Shown: positions 1 through 9,048, numbered from the stretch's first letter. The stretch is DNA of 40,352 nt from an uncultured Oscillospiraceae bacterium (GCA_934463345.1 CAKSJL010000009.1:1-40352); one strand, 5' to 3'. The notes: generated from the sequence alone by a model not told the origin. Program-made: numbers and translations.

Positions 1-731
1 CTGTTGCCGAACTCTGCCGCTGTAAGATTTGAAGCGTCAACTTTCAGTACGGCAATATCTGTATCTTCATCGTAGCCCTTGATAGTTGCCTCGTATTCTG
101 TCTTGTCTGAAAGCAGAACTGAAACAGAGCTTGCGAGTCCATAGCCGTATTCAGTATCGTTGATAACGTGCGCATTTGTAATGATGTAGCCGTCTGAAGT
201 CATTACGATACCAGTGCCTGTTGCTGTTGCCGGCTGAGTCTGAGTCTGCTGCTGACCAAAGAACCAGCCACCGGATGTATTGCTTCCTGTTGTTGTAAAC
301 TCAGATGAAATACCAACAACCGCTGGCATAACCTTGTCAACTGCCTCAGGAATTGTCAGACCATCAGATTTTGCAGCAAGCTGAAGCCAGCTTTTTCCGC
401 TGTCCTTTGAAGCTGTAGCAGAAGCTGTTGCTGACGACGAGCTTTCATCATGCTCTGATGACTCCTCGCTGGTTGACGATTTGCTGAAAAATCCGTCAAG
501 GACATCATTCTGATCAATGTATCTGTAACCCTGGATAGAACCGGCTGAGATAATGCCAGCACAAACCGCAAAAGCAACAACCTTTCTGAAAACGTGCTTT
601 TTCTTTTTCGGGGGTTCCGGTGAGCCTGTTGAATTTGCTGCACCCTCCGGATAATTATAGCTGAATGAGCTTTGTGTGTTCTGTTCGTTCTGGAGGTTAT
701 CTTCCGGACGATTGAAATTATTTTCTGTCAT
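1..731 (-). CDS. htrA: HtrA/DegP-type serine protease (5' part; runs off window)
   Basis: Membrane-anchored trypsin-like protease for misfolded exported proteins. About 243 codons are visible and the rest lies beyond base 1. Read from ATG 731 there is a roughly 45-residue polar cytoplasmic segment ending in a PPKKKKH cluster, one membrane segment (VVAFAVCAGIISAGSI), a Ser-rich linker, then the protease domain. The catalytic His is in TNAHVIND and the catalytic Asp in TDIAVLKVD; the GNSG serine should follow just off the edge (the last residues seen are FGN). A strong site (AGAAAGGATG) precedes ATG 731. The gene sits directly downstream of, and in the same direction as, a response regulator/kinase pair, as in Bacillus cssRS-htrA, but has its own promoter. 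The PDZ domain cannot be seen. Confidence 0.93.
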   Translation of the reverse strand, partial: MTENNFNRPEDNLQNEQNTQSSFSYNYPEGAANSTGSPEPPKKKKHVFRKVVAFAVCAGIISAGSIQGYRYIDQNDVLDGFFSKSSTSEESSEHDESSSSATASATASKDSGKSWLQLAAKSDGLTIPEAVDKVMPAVVGISSEFTTTGSNTSGGWFFGQQQTQTQPATATGTGIVMTSDGYIITNAHVINDTEYGYGLASSVSVLLSDKTEYEATIKGYDEDTDIAVLKVDASNLTAAEFGN

Positions 732-780
732 ATATAAAACATCCTTTCTGTGTGTTGTTTTGTTTTTTGTTTATGATTCT

Positions 781-842
781 ATTATACTTTTTTTTGTGAA
801 AATTATATGATAACATACAGAAAGAAACGTTAAATAAACGTT
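781..842 (-). promoter_or_regulatory. htrA promoter with 11-bp-spaced direct repeats
   Basis: On the minus strand a TATAAT -10 (781-786) has no recognisable -35 at 16-18 bp, which suggests activator dependence. Upstream, AACGTTT occurs twice (836-842 and 825-831), exactly 11 bp apart, the usual geometry for tandem OmpR/PhoB-family half-sites. The core AACGTT is itself a palindrome, so an inverted-repeat reading is also possible. The natural candidate regulator is the one encoded at 2571-3254; this is inference. Confidence 0.5.
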
Positions 843-880
843 ATAATATATACACTTTTTTTCACAGTTAAATGCCACGC

Positions 881-2578
881 CTATACGGCTTTAAACTCTG
901 CTCTGAACACAACCATACCGTCCTTATACTCTGCGCTTATAGTGCCATGATAAACATTTACGATCTCCCTGGCAATTGAAAGCCCCAGTCCAAAACCCTC
1001 ATTTTCGCCTGAATGTGATTTATCCGCACGATAAAAACGTTCAAACAGATGAGGTATATCAGCTGTGTCAAAGCTGCTGCACAAATTCTCACAGGTCAGA
1101 ACAGCCATATTGTTTTCCGAAAAAAGCCTTATTCTTATATTTGAACGCTCATCAGAGTATTTCAGAGCATTGTCAATAAGAATACCTGTCAGCTCGTCTG
1201 TTTTGTCCGGATCTCCTGAAATATACAGCTCATCTTCTATATCCGCAGTAAGCGTTTTTACCTCCTCAAAGGCTCTGCTTTCAAAATACAGAACTGTATT
1301 CCGGACAATACGGCTCATATCAAATCTCTGAAAGCTGACAGAAGCCTTCTGCGGATTTGAAAGTCTTGTCAGATCAAGCATTTCGTTAACAAGACGGCTC
1401 ATTTTATCCGCCTGTGCCTTAACGCAGCTCACAAGCCTGTCAGAGCCGTTTTTCTTCTCCATAAGGTCTGTCGTAGCAGAAATAACAGTAATCGGAGTTT
1501 TCAGCTCATGACCTGCATTGGAGATAAATTCCTTCTGCTTTTCATAGCTTTGTTTTATTGGTCTGACAGCTCTTCCTGACACGAAATAGCTTAATATGAC
1601 CACCAACAGAAAAACAGCGCTTCCGGACAATACAGACATTACAAGCAAACGACGACTGTTTTTTTCAGCCAGTGTATTGTATACAAATGTATGAATCGTT
1701 ATATCGCCTGTCTGTGACTGAAAATGTCTGTAGCTTTTTCCGCTGATTTCAAAAATATTTTTTCCGCTTTCAAGAAAACTTTTCGATGATTCCTGTGAAA
1801 TACTTTTGAAGGTGTTTCCGCTGTTTATCTCAGCAAGATTATTCTGATTATCCGTTATTATGTAAAAACAGCTTAAATTGCTGAGCGTCTGTGGAATTCC
1901 GGATGGATATATACTGGTAAAATCCCTGATAAGAACAGGATAATTTTCGGATGAAGCAGCAGAAATCCCGTCACGATACTTTATATCAATGCTTTCTATT
2001 TCCAATGTAACTTCCCTGGGATTTTCCTCTTTCATAGTGCTTGAACCTGTCCACCATACACCGGAAACATAGAAACACTTTTCTGAAACCTTTGTTATGT
2101 CCGCTTCAACCGGTTTTCCCTCATAAAGAAAATTTGAGTTATCAGTAAAATCTACAGTAATTTTTGTATTACCTTTATTAAACTTATACTCCTTATGTAT
2201 ATACCTCATATTTCCATACTCATCATACTGTTCAAAAAAGATTCCACCTCCAGCGCAGTACCAGTCTGCGTCAGGATCAGTACAGCTTATAACGCCGTTT
2301 ATTGTAACGCTTTTTATGAAGGCAGGATTTTTCGGAATAGTTTTATCGCCATTTTCGTTTGTGTTCATTCTGCTCAGCTCTATCGTTTCTGAATCAAGTG
2401 GAACTGCATTTGAATAGGCTACCTGAGTTATCATGTCCCTTGACGTTTTAAGCTCGTTTTTGTAGGATACATTCATAAGGATATTGAGTATCAGAAGCAT
2501 TATAAATATCAGAACAAACGAAATTGAGGTTGAAAGAGCAAAAAATTTCTTTCTAAGATGAAGTATTTCCTTATGCAT
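881..2578 (-). CDS. Sensor histidine kinase with large extracellular domain (CssS/PhoR-like position)
   Basis: Class I sensor kinase of 565 residues. Membrane segment 1 is about residues 16-38, followed by a large extracytoplasmic domain (about 39-310) with four cysteines (C99, C108, C168, C237), membrane segment 2 at 311-333, and only a very short linker in place of a full HAMP domain. The phospho-accepting His357 lies in GHELKTP, the N-box Asn470 in LIDNALKY, and the G-box is GFGLGL (528-533). It overlaps the regulator gene at 2571-3254 by 8 bp and is preceded by AAGGAG, so the two are translationally coupled. It lies next to htrA, which suggests envelope or secretion stress sensing. The sensory domain is much longer than in Bacillus CssS and I do not recognise it. 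Confidence 0.93.
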   Translation of the reverse strand: MHKEILHLRKKFFALSTSISFVLIFIMLLILNILMNVSYKNELKTSRDMITQVAYSNAVPLDSETIELSRMNTNENGDKTIPKNPAFIKSVTINGVISCTDPDADWYCAGGGIFFEQYDEYGNMRYIHKEYKFNKGNTKITVDFTDNSNFLYEGKPVEADITKVSEKCFYVSGVWWTGSSTMKEENPREVTLEIESIDIKYRDGISAASSENYPVLIRDFTSIYPSGIPQTLSNLSCFYIITDNQNNLAEINSGNTFKSISQESSKSFLESGKNIFEISGKSYRHFQSQTGDITIHTFVYNTLAEKNSRRLLVMSVLSGSAVFLLVVILSYFVSGRAVRPIKQSYEKQKEFISNAGHELKTPITVISATTDLMEKKNGSDRLVSCVKAQADKMSRLVNEMLDLTRLSNPQKASVSFQRFDMSRIVRNTVLYFESRAFEEVKTLTADIEDELYISGDPDKTDELTGILIDNALKYSDERSNIRIRLFSENNMAVLTCENLCSSFDTADIPHLFERFYRADKSHSGENEGFGLGLSIAREIVNVYHGTISAEYKDGMVVFRAEFKAV

Positions 2579-3254
2579 TCTTCTGCTCCTTAATTGTATA
2601 GCCTATGCCCCTGACTGTAGAAATATGTACAGCTGAATCTATAGCTGAAAGTTTTTTTCTCAGAAATGAAACATAGACCTCAATTGAATTATACTCAACG
2701 TCAGCCTCATAACCCCATATCTTAATCATAAGTGTCTCCTTTGAAATGACCTTTCCAAAATTCAATATAAGCAGTTCCAGTATATCATATTCCTTTTTGC
2801 TCAGTCTTATTTTCTGCTCGCTGCGGCGAACCTCGTGGGTTGATTTGTCAAGAACTATATCTGCAAATTTCATGTTGTCGTCTATCAGCGTCTTTTCCCT
2901 GCGCCTGAGCAATGCACGAATTCTTGCAAGCAATTCGCCGGAATTAAAGGGCTTGGTCAGATAATCGTCAGCGCCGCTGTCAAGACCGGATATCTTATCT
3001 TCTGTTTCCGATCTTGCAGTAAGCATTAAAACAGGAGTATTTATGCCTCTTTTACGCATTTCTGAAAGGACCTGAAAACCATCTATTTTCGGCAGCATAA
3101 CATCCAGTATTATCATATCATAAATTCCTGTCATAGCGTTGTCCAGTCCGTCTGCGCCATCGTATGATGCATCAACATAATAGCCCTCAATAGTCAGAAG
3201 CTCTGACAGGATCATGACAAGATCCTTTTCATCCTCAACAATAAGTATTCTCAT
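2571..3254 (-). CDS. OmpR/PhoB-family response regulator (partner of the 881-2578 kinase)
   Basis: DNA-binding response regulator of 227 residues. The receiver domain (about 1-115) has the acidic pair in VEDE (E7, D8), phospho-acceptor Asp51 in ILDVMLP, Thr79 and Lys101 in YLTKPF. The C-terminal winged helix (about 130-225) has the family's KEYDILELL and RGIGY signatures. The start is ATG 3254 with GGGGATG upstream overlapping the stop codon of the preceding kinase gene, so it is probably transcribed with the upstream ABC/two-component genes. A likely target is htrA, given the repeats at 825-842. All phosphotransfer residues are present. Confidence 0.93.
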   Translation of the reverse strand: MRILIVEDEKDLVMILSELLTIEGYYVDASYDGADGLDNAMTGIYDMIILDVMLPKIDGFQVLSEMRKRGINTPVLMLTARSETEDKISGLDSGADDYLTKPFNSGELLARIRALLRRREKTLIDDNMKFADIVLDKSTHEVRRSEQKIRLSKKEYDILELLILNFGKVISKETLMIKIWGYEADVEYNSIEVYVSFLRKKLSAIDSAVHISTVRGIGYTIKEQKNA

Positions 3255-3267
3255 AATATCACATCCC

Positions 3268-4491
3268 CTATGCCTTTGTTATAACCGCAGTAACAGTTAT
3301 GCAGCCGCTTTCAGCTTCCGCAAATATTTCACCATTCATTTCATGCAGAAGCCTGCGGCATATATACAATCCAAGTCCGCTTCCACTGACGCTTTCAGAG
3401 TTTGAACCACGCCAGAAGCTTTCAAATATATGCGGAAGCTCAGAATCCGGAAGTGTGCATCCGCTGTTTTTGACAGATATAAGAATGCAGTCATCCTCTT
3501 CTGTACAGCTAACCCTGATAAATTGACCGTCTCCGTATTTCAGGGCGTTCTCAATAATATTCTGCAAAACCTCGGTGCAGCGGTCAGAATCGCCTTTAAG
3601 CATGCAATCGCTGCAATCGTCTGTTATAAAATCAGTTTTTACAAGTTTTAACTTTTCAGAATAATATTCTTTAATTTCATTTATAAGCTCAGAAAGATAA
3701 AACTCACCCATACTGACATTAAACGTCATAAAGTCATCCTTTGCTGTATCCATAATTTTTTTCAGGTAGTCCCCTATCTCATCTGCCTTTTCGTTTATGC
3801 TCTCAGCAATTTCACGCTGTTTTTCAGGCTGAGAGTAAAGATTTCTGGAAAGTGCACTGGAATAAAGCTTTATTGCGGAAAGAGGTGTTTTTATATCATG
3901 CGACAGTGACAGAAGAAGCGTCTTTTTGCTTTTCTGCATACTGTATTCATGCTGCTTCTGATCCTCAAGCTTTTCACGAAGCAGGTCTATACCCCATATA
4001 AATCTTCCGAAAAACCGGCTCTTGCTTTCTTTAAGCGGAACGGTCAGTTTTCCCTTTGAAAGCTCATACGGAAGCTCGGACATTTTCTCAAACGGCTTTA
4101 AAATACTATATTTTATAAAAAGCAGTGATACCAGCATTACCCCGGACATAACAGCTATTATTATATTTATAATAATACGGTGATTGTCAGCTTTTACATT
4201 GCTGTTGTAGTTAAACCGGTACAGATCACCATTAATATTTCTTACAGCATAATCGCTGTTCGTATTATAAAAATCAGAGCTGCATTTTTCTATGCCTGTT
4301 ATATACTTATATTCTGAAAGGTCAGCATTTTCAAGACCGTTATCTTCAATCTGAACAGCCGCACGATTTATCTCGACCCGATACGGTCTGCCGTCATCCC
4401 TGTCCGGAGAGGATATAATTATATTTGCAAATACAAAAACTGCAAGTATTATAGCAATACAGACAAGCATTATCCTGTTGAACGCTTTCAT
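3268..4491 (-). CDS. Sensor histidine kinase of the ABC-transporter-linked pair
   Basis: 407-residue kinase. Membrane segments lie at about 7-27 and 105-127 and enclose an extracytoplasmic loop of about 77 residues, followed by a HAMP-like region (130-180). His198 lies in SLSHDIKTP, Asn315 in IIENALKY, and the G-box is GSGLGL (370-375). The extracellular loop is too long for the BceS intramembrane-sensing type, although the neighbouring ABC module resembles Bce-type detoxification units. It overlaps the regulator at 4488-5150 by 4 bp. It is probably the cognate kinase of that regulator, and a second pair follows 13 bp downstream. The ligand cannot be told from sequence. Confidence 0.92.
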   Translation of the reverse strand: MKAFNRIMLVCIAIILAVFVFANIIISSPDRDDGRPYRVEINRAAVQIEDNGLENADLSEYKYITGIEKCSSDFYNTNSDYAVRNINGDLYRFNYNSNVKADNHRIIINIIIAVMSGVMLVSLLFIKYSILKPFEKMSELPYELSKGKLTVPLKESKSRFFGRFIWGIDLLREKLEDQKQHEYSMQKSKKTLLLSLSHDIKTPLSAIKLYSSALSRNLYSQPEKQREIAESINEKADEIGDYLKKIMDTAKDDFMTFNVSMGEFYLSELINEIKEYYSEKLKLVKTDFITDDCSDCMLKGDSDRCTEVLQNIIENALKYGDGQFIRVSCTEEDDCILISVKNSGCTLPDSELPHIFESFWRGSNSESVSGSGLGLYICRRLLHEMNGEIFAEAESGCITVTAVITKA

Positions 4492-5150
4492 ATATACTTA
4501 TACCCCACGCCCCATACTGTCTGAATATGCTCCGGTTTTTTAGGATCACTCTCTATTTTCTGCCTGAGCCATTTTATATGCACTGTAAGAGTCTGTATTT
4601 CCGAAAAGCTGTCGCTCCCCCATATACGATCAAACAGGTACTCTTTTTTCATTGCTTTTCCTTTATTTTCCATCAGCAGAAGCAGAAGCTCAAATTCCTT
4701 TGAGGTAAGCTCAAGAGGTAAATCATCCCTGAATGCTGTCCGACTTACTTTATTTATTCTGATATTTCCGTCTGATATTTCATCAAGTCCGTACTGTCTG
4801 CGGAATATGCCCGCTATCTTTGCCAGCATTATATCAATATCATAGGGCTTTTCTATGTAATCATCAGCTCCGAGAACAAGACCGTTCAGCTTATCATCTT
4901 TCTCCGTCTTTGAGCTTACAATAAGGATCGGCGTATTGCTGCTTTCCCGGATCTTCCGGCAGACTGCAAATCCATCAATTCCAGGAAGCATTATATCAAG
5001 CACAATAAGCCTTGCACCGTATTTTTCATACAGTGACAAGGCTTTTTCTCCGCTTTCAACGGCGGAAACCGTATAGTTTTCCGCACGAAGAAAGTCACAG
5101 AGCATTTGGCTCAGATCTTTGTTATCCTCAACAATAAGAATATCTGTCAT
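4488..5150 (-). CDS. OmpR-family response regulator (ABC-linked)
   Basis: 220-residue regulator. The receiver has VEDN at 7-10, phospho-acceptor Asp52 in VLDIMLPG, Ser79/80 at the usual Thr position and Lys101 in YIEKPY. The C-terminal winged helix includes LTSKEFELLLLL and ends GVGYKYI. It lies 7 bp after the ABC ATPase gene and overlaps the kinase gene by 4 bp, so ATPase-regulator-kinase form one translational unit. It probably controls its own operon through the direct repeats at 8364-8379. Confidence 0.92.
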   Translation of the reverse strand: MTDILIVEDNKDLSQMLCDFLRAENYTVSAVESGEKALSLYEKYGARLIVLDIMLPGIDGFAVCRKIRESSNTPILIVSSKTEKDDKLNGLVLGADDYIEKPYDIDIMLAKIAGIFRRQYGLDEISDGNIRINKVSRTAFRDDLPLELTSKEFELLLLLMENKGKAMKKEYLFDRIWGSDSFSEIQTLTVHIKWLRQKIESDPKKPEHIQTVWGVGYKYI

Positions 5151-5157
5151 TCTCTCG

Positions 5158-5925
5158 TTACCATCCCATTTCCATCAGCCAGTTATTAAGCGCTCTTTCA
5201 CGCTCACGAATTCCGGACGACTGTGTATACCTGCTTAAATTATACTCTCCTTTTATATTTCCGTCAACTATATAAATAATTCTTGTGCATTTTGCTGCAA
5301 CCTTTACATCATGCGTTACAAGCATTATAGTTGTACCGTCATTGTTGAGCTTTAAAAGCTCATCCATTACCTCGTCTGAAGAATTACGGTTCAAAGCGCC
5401 CGTCGGCTCATCCGCAAAGATTATTTCCGGATGGTTTATCATACTCCGACATATACATGCTCTCTGAAGCTGTCCGCCTGAAACCTCGTTAATATCATTG
5501 TCGCATATATCAATTATGCCAAGCTTTCTCATGAGCTCCTGACCGTATTTCAGCTTTTCACTGCGGCTTGCTGTATTTTTCCTTGATTGAAATGCCGGAA
5601 GAACAATATTGTCAAGAACCGTAAGGTTTTTGAGCATATACATCTGCTGGAATATAAATCCCATTTTGTCAAGCCTTAAATCTGCAAGCTCCTTTTCGTT
5701 AAGGGAAGAAATGCTTTTTCCGCAGAATATACTGTCGCCGGCAGTCATTCTGTCCATTCCGGACGCTGTATAAAGAAGCGTTGATTTTCCTGAGCCTGAC
5801 GGTCCCATAACCGCAACCATCTCCCCCTCGGAAATGCTGAAATTAACATTTTTCAGAACATTATTCTGGCGTTTGTTTATTATGTAGGTCTTGCAGAGAT
5901 CCCTGACTTCTAAAACTGTATTCAT
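5158..5925 (-). CDS. ABC transporter ATP-binding protein, MacB/LolD/BceA type
   Basis: 255-residue ATPase that powers the FtsX-type permease encoded just upstream. Walker A is GPSGSGKS (41-48), followed by the Q-loop FIFQQ, signature VSGGQLQRA, Walker B IIFADEPTG and H-loop THD. This family includes exporters of antimicrobial peptides, lipoproteins and haem as well as antibiotic resistance systems. About 30 residues after the usual end (from RYTQSSGIRE) form a charged tail. AAAGGAG precedes ATG 5925, 15 bp after the permease stop. The substrate is unknown; the linked two-component pair favours a peptide-resistance or envelope-stress role. Confidence 0.93.
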   Translation of the reverse strand: MNTVLEVRDLCKTYIINKRQNNVLKNVNFSISEGEMVAVMGPSGSGKSTLLYTASGMDRMTAGDSIFCGKSISSLNEKELADLRLDKMGFIFQQMYMLKNLTVLDNIVLPAFQSRKNTASRSEKLKYGQELMRKLGIIDICDNDINEVSGGQLQRACICRSMINHPEIIFADEPTGALNRNSSDEVMDELLKLNNDGTTIMLVTHDVKVAAKCTRIIYIVDGNIKGEYNLSRYTQSSGIRERERALNNWLMEMGW

Positions 5926-5940
5926 AATTATGTCTCCTTT

Positions 5941-8316
5941 TTACTCAATATTAGATGTTTCAGACGCTGCTATAGTTCTTGTATACTGTGCTGTCAGAAA
6001 TGCACTTATTACTGTAAGCGCCAGAACCATCAGCGGATAAACTGTAAATGTCAGAAGCGGATTATAGTCAAAATCAATATTCTCCGCACCCATCATACCA
6101 AATATAGGCGTTATAGCCACTTTAGTCAGAACCGGCGTAATTGCAGACGCAAGAATTGACGCAGCAATACCGACAAATGAAAAACGCAGGGTATGTATCT
6201 TTATGACTGCACTGCTGCGGAAGCCTATTGCTTTAAGAAGCGCTATCTCGCTATGCTCCTTTGCAATAAACGAACGCTCCATAAGCATCGTTACAAGCGC
6301 AGTTATAACAAATGTTATTACAAGCATACACCACTTGACGCTGTTTATTGTGTCTGCAACGCCTGTGCAAGAAGCGGAAAATTCAGCCGCTGAACGGATT
6401 TCATTCGTGTCAAAGATATCCTTCATTTTTTTAATTCTTTCCGAAACTTCCTTTTTATCCGGATTATCAGTAAAGTCTATCTGATAATCAAACGATGAGG
6501 ACATCTGTGAAGAACCGTTGTCGAAATTTTCATTGAGCCTTATGCAGCTTCCAAGACGATTCATAGTCTGAATATAACCTGTTATCAGCATTTCCTCTTC
6601 GCCGTCGTTCTTCATAAGCTTTACAGTATCACCAATTTTCGCACCAAGCTTGTCGGCAACCACCTTTGAAACTGCTATCTCATTTTTATTCACCGGCGCA
6701 GTTCCCTCATAATAAACATAATCAGACGCTTTTATTCCTCCGATACCCTGCTGACATGCAGTCTTGAAACTGTTGCCGTTAAAGCTGAGCGTGTATGTAT
6801 ACTGAACCTCAACATGACACTTTGCAGGCATTCCGTTATCAGCAAGCTTTTTCTCTATCTCTCTAAGCTTCTGTTCCATGATCTTATTTCCGCCCGGGCA
6901 TATAGCCTCCATCTGGTCTGAGGAATTGCTGTAGTATGCGTCGCTCTGTGTTGTTCCGAAAAGCGGCACAAGCTTTTCACTTCCGAGTGTTGAGGATGTT
7001 ATAACCATAATAAGAACCAGACATAAACAAAGCATAAAGGTTATAATAAGCGTAATAAACCTTTTTGGACTGCTTACAACATCATTGAGTGCCGTAAAGG
7101 TGCAGGCACTTAGTCTGCCCTTTTCAAGGTGTAGTCTGCCTTTCTTCCTGAAGCGTTCGCCTGTCTGACCGTTTCTTATTGCGTCGAGAGGAGTTGACTT
7201 TTTAATCCTGCCTGTGCAGTAATAGCTGAACATAAGCACAATAAGCATAACAGCTGCAGCGCTTATAATGTTTACGAATATACCGCCGCTATTGCCCAGA
7301 ACCATTTTTTCTGAAACGCTTTTTATCAGCATTTTTCCGAATGGAATACTGATAATTCCTCCAACAGCTGAACCCACAAGAGATATTGCAAAATATTTCA
7401 CAACATAAAGCATACGGATCTTTCGGTTTGGTATACCGATAGCCTTCATAACACCTATTTCACGAAATTCCTCTGAAATGTTAAAATTAACCGTAAATCT
7501 CAGAACCGTAAAGCTTATAAGTATAAGACAAACGCTGGCAACCAAAAGTATTGCAGCAACTATCATATCCATTACATAGCACATTTTTATAAGGCTTTTT
7601 TCTCCGCTGAAAACTATATTATCAACGTCAGAAAAAACCTTTTCAACAGCGTCCGTATTATCTGCGTAAATGTATATAGCCTGACCGATATATGGTGAAT
7701 TTTTCATGGAATTATCCTCTGAAATTTTTTTGTAATCCTCATCATTAAGCAGAAAACGGATATTCCCCATAAATCCGGAACCTAAAAGCGCATCCTTGCA
7801 GCTTCCGGCAACCTCAAGAGTTACTCTGGTATTTCCATAACTTATTTCAATAGTATCGCCAGTCTTTATGCCGCATTTCTTCATGCCGTCGCAGCCTATG
7901 TAGACCTTTCCCTTTTCAATATCCGAAATAATTTTATCGTTCTTGTCAAAATAATTCAGCTTTGCTTCATCAATTGACATTATAACGGACGTATTCATTT
8001 CATCTTCAAATTTCTTTCCGTTAAAAGTATAATTATTTTTAGATGCAAATATCAGATTTTCGATTTCATAACTTTTTACATCACTGCTGTTTTCAAGAAT
8101 ATCCGTCAGCTTATCATTGTCTGAACTGCCCATTTTAAGAGCGATATAATCACTCATTCCGGATTTCTCAAAATAATAGTCTGTCCCTGACATAACAGTC
8201 AAAATGTTACTGACACTGCTGGAAACAAACAGCGCTGCAAGCGTAATGAATGTGAGAAGTATGGCATTCATAGTCTTTTTGCGTTTAAGATCTTTTTTTA
8301 ATATGTTTAAATACAT
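5941..8316 (-). CDS. FtsX-like ABC permease (two MacB-type halves)
   Basis: 791-residue permease. There is an N-terminal membrane segment (about 17-38), a first extracytoplasmic domain (about 40-245), three membrane segments (about 250-370), a cytoplasmic linker with a charged KKGRLHLEKGR stretch, a second N-terminal-type segment (about 420-445), a second extracytoplasmic domain (about 446-660) and three C-terminal segments. FtsX core signatures such as REIGVMKAIG and SEIALLKAIGF occur in both halves. This is the duplicated architecture of single-chain MacB/BceB-like permeases that work without a periplasmic partner. First gene of the operon, with AAAGGAG ahead of ATG 8316. Substrate not identifiable. 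Confidence 0.9.
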   Translation of the reverse strand: MYLNILKKDLKRKKTMNAILLTFITLAALFVSSSVSNILTVMSGTDYYFEKSGMSDYIALKMGSSDNDKLTDILENSSDVKSYEIENLIFASKNNYTFNGKKFEDEMNTSVIMSIDEAKLNYFDKNDKIISDIEKGKVYIGCDGMKKCGIKTGDTIEISYGNTRVTLEVAGSCKDALLGSGFMGNIRFLLNDEDYKKISEDNSMKNSPYIGQAIYIYADNTDAVEKVFSDVDNIVFSGEKSLIKMCYVMDMIVAAILLVASVCLILISFTVLRFTVNFNISEEFREIGVMKAIGIPNRKIRMLYVVKYFAISLVGSAVGGIISIPFGKMLIKSVSEKMVLGNSGGIFVNIISAAAVMLIVLMFSYYCTGRIKKSTPLDAIRNGQTGERFRKKGRLHLEKGRLSACTFTALNDVVSSPKRFITLIITFMLCLCLVLIMVITSSTLGSEKLVPLFGTTQSDAYYSNSSDQMEAICPGGNKIMEQKLREIEKKLADNGMPAKCHVEVQYTYTLSFNGNSFKTACQQGIGGIKASDYVYYEGTAPVNKNEIAVSKVVADKLGAKIGDTVKLMKNDGEEEMLITGYIQTMNRLGSCIRLNENFDNGSSQMSSSFDYQIDFTDNPDKKEVSERIKKMKDIFDTNEIRSAAEFSASCTGVADTINSVKWCMLVITFVITALVTMLMERSFIAKEHSEIALLKAIGFRSSAVIKIHTLRFSFVGIAASILASAITPVLTKVAITPIFGMMGAENIDFDYNPLLTFTVYPLMVLALTVISAFLTAQYTRTIAASETSNIE

Positions 8317-8345
8317 TGAAACAGCTCCTTTCCTGTTGTGTTTTT

Positions 8346-8379
8346 ATTTTAGCACAGAAATTATTAAATAATCCTTAAA
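8346..8379 (-). promoter_or_regulatory. Promoter of the ABC/two-component operon
   Basis: Minus-strand extended -10 TGCTAAAAT (TAAAAT at 8346-8351) about 30 bp before the permease start. At the -35 position TTTAA occurs twice, 11 bp apart (8375-8379 and 8364-8368), which would suit tandem binding of an OmpR-family dimer overlapping -35. No good -35 hexamer is visible. Confidence 0.45.
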
Positions 8380-8419
8380 AAACGAAGAGGAAATTCCCTG
8401 ACTTAGAAACACTCAAAAA

Positions 8420-8457
8420 AGGGGATGCCCTGCAAATTGAGGACATCCCCTGAAAAA
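8420..8457 (-). terminator. Rho-independent terminator of the XRE gene
   Basis: 11-bp stem (one mismatch) with arms 8420-8430 and 8441-8451; read on the minus strand it is followed by a run of T (8414-8419). It ends transcription from the 8512-8958 gene before the permease promoter. The arm-loop sequence GGGGAYGCCCTGCAA recurs at 27238-27252. Confidence 0.7.
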
Positions 8458-8511
8458 TTTGAAAAGCGTTCTTTTTAGGCGTAAAGCACCATTATTAAAA
8501 CAATTGCATTT

Positions 8512-8958
8512 TCAGTCTTTATTTTTCCAGTAATTAAGTTCAGGAAGCTGCTTTTCAAAGTATTCTCTTGCCTGTTCCGGCGTAAAGCTTTCATTGGACA
8601 TATGCTGAACAAGAAAATCTGTAAGTACCTTAATATCAGTATAAACAAATTTTCCATCAGCATAGCACCACTTACAATACTCCTCATTAAATTCACCGTC
8701 CGGCTCTTTGCTGATAAAGGAATCCTCAAGCGGCATTCCGCAGCACTGACAGATAAGCTTTCTCGGAGAACCAAGAAGCGTATTTATCGAAACGTTAAAC
8801 AGCTTTGACAACAGCTTCAGTGTTTCTGTGTTCGGAACAGTTTCACCCGTTTCCCAGCGTGATACTGCCTGTCTTGTTACATAAATCTTTTCTGCAAGCT
8901 CATCCTGCGACATTCTGTTTTTTGTTCGCAGTTCAAGTATTACATCTTTGGTTTCCAT
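8512..8958 (-). CDS. XRE-family regulator with C-terminal zinc ribbon
   Basis: 148 residues. Residues about 7-60 are a Cro/C1-type helix-turn-helix (MSQDELAEKIYVTRQAVSRWE). Residues 68-148 are a putative zinc-ribbon domain with C70, C72/C73, C95 and C98 (CQCCGMPL, YCKWCYADG) and an FTPEQAREYFEKQLPELNYW tail, a known accessory domain of small Clostridia regulators. The start is fixed by GAGGTGATGATTT before ATG 8958. It has its own promoter and terminator, so it is monocistronic. The hyphenated inverted repeat upstream of -35 could be an autoregulatory operator. Target genes unknown. Confidence 0.88.
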   Translation of the reverse strand: METKDVILELRTKNRMSQDELAEKIYVTRQAVSRWETGETVPNTETLKLLSKLFNVSINTLLGSPRKLICQCCGMPLEDSFISKEPDGEFNEEYCKWCYADGKFVYTDIKVLTDFLVQHMSNESFTPEQAREYFEKQLPELNYWKNKD

Positions 8959-8977
8959 AAATCATCACCTCACATAT

Positions 8978-9022
8978 ATTATAGCATTGCTTTCTCCGGT
9001 AATCAAGCAACACGCTGTTGCT
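8978..9022 (-). promoter_or_regulatory. Promoter and possible operator of the XRE gene
   Basis: Minus strand: -35 TTGATT (9001-9006), 17-bp spacer, -10 TATAAT (8978-8983) with TGC extension. Immediately upstream lies a 7-bp inverted repeat AGCAACA-CGC-TGTTGCT (9006-9022), a plausible XRE operator touching the -35. Confidence 0.7.
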
Positions 9023-9048
9023 ATAAATTATTTGAGTTAACATGGCAT

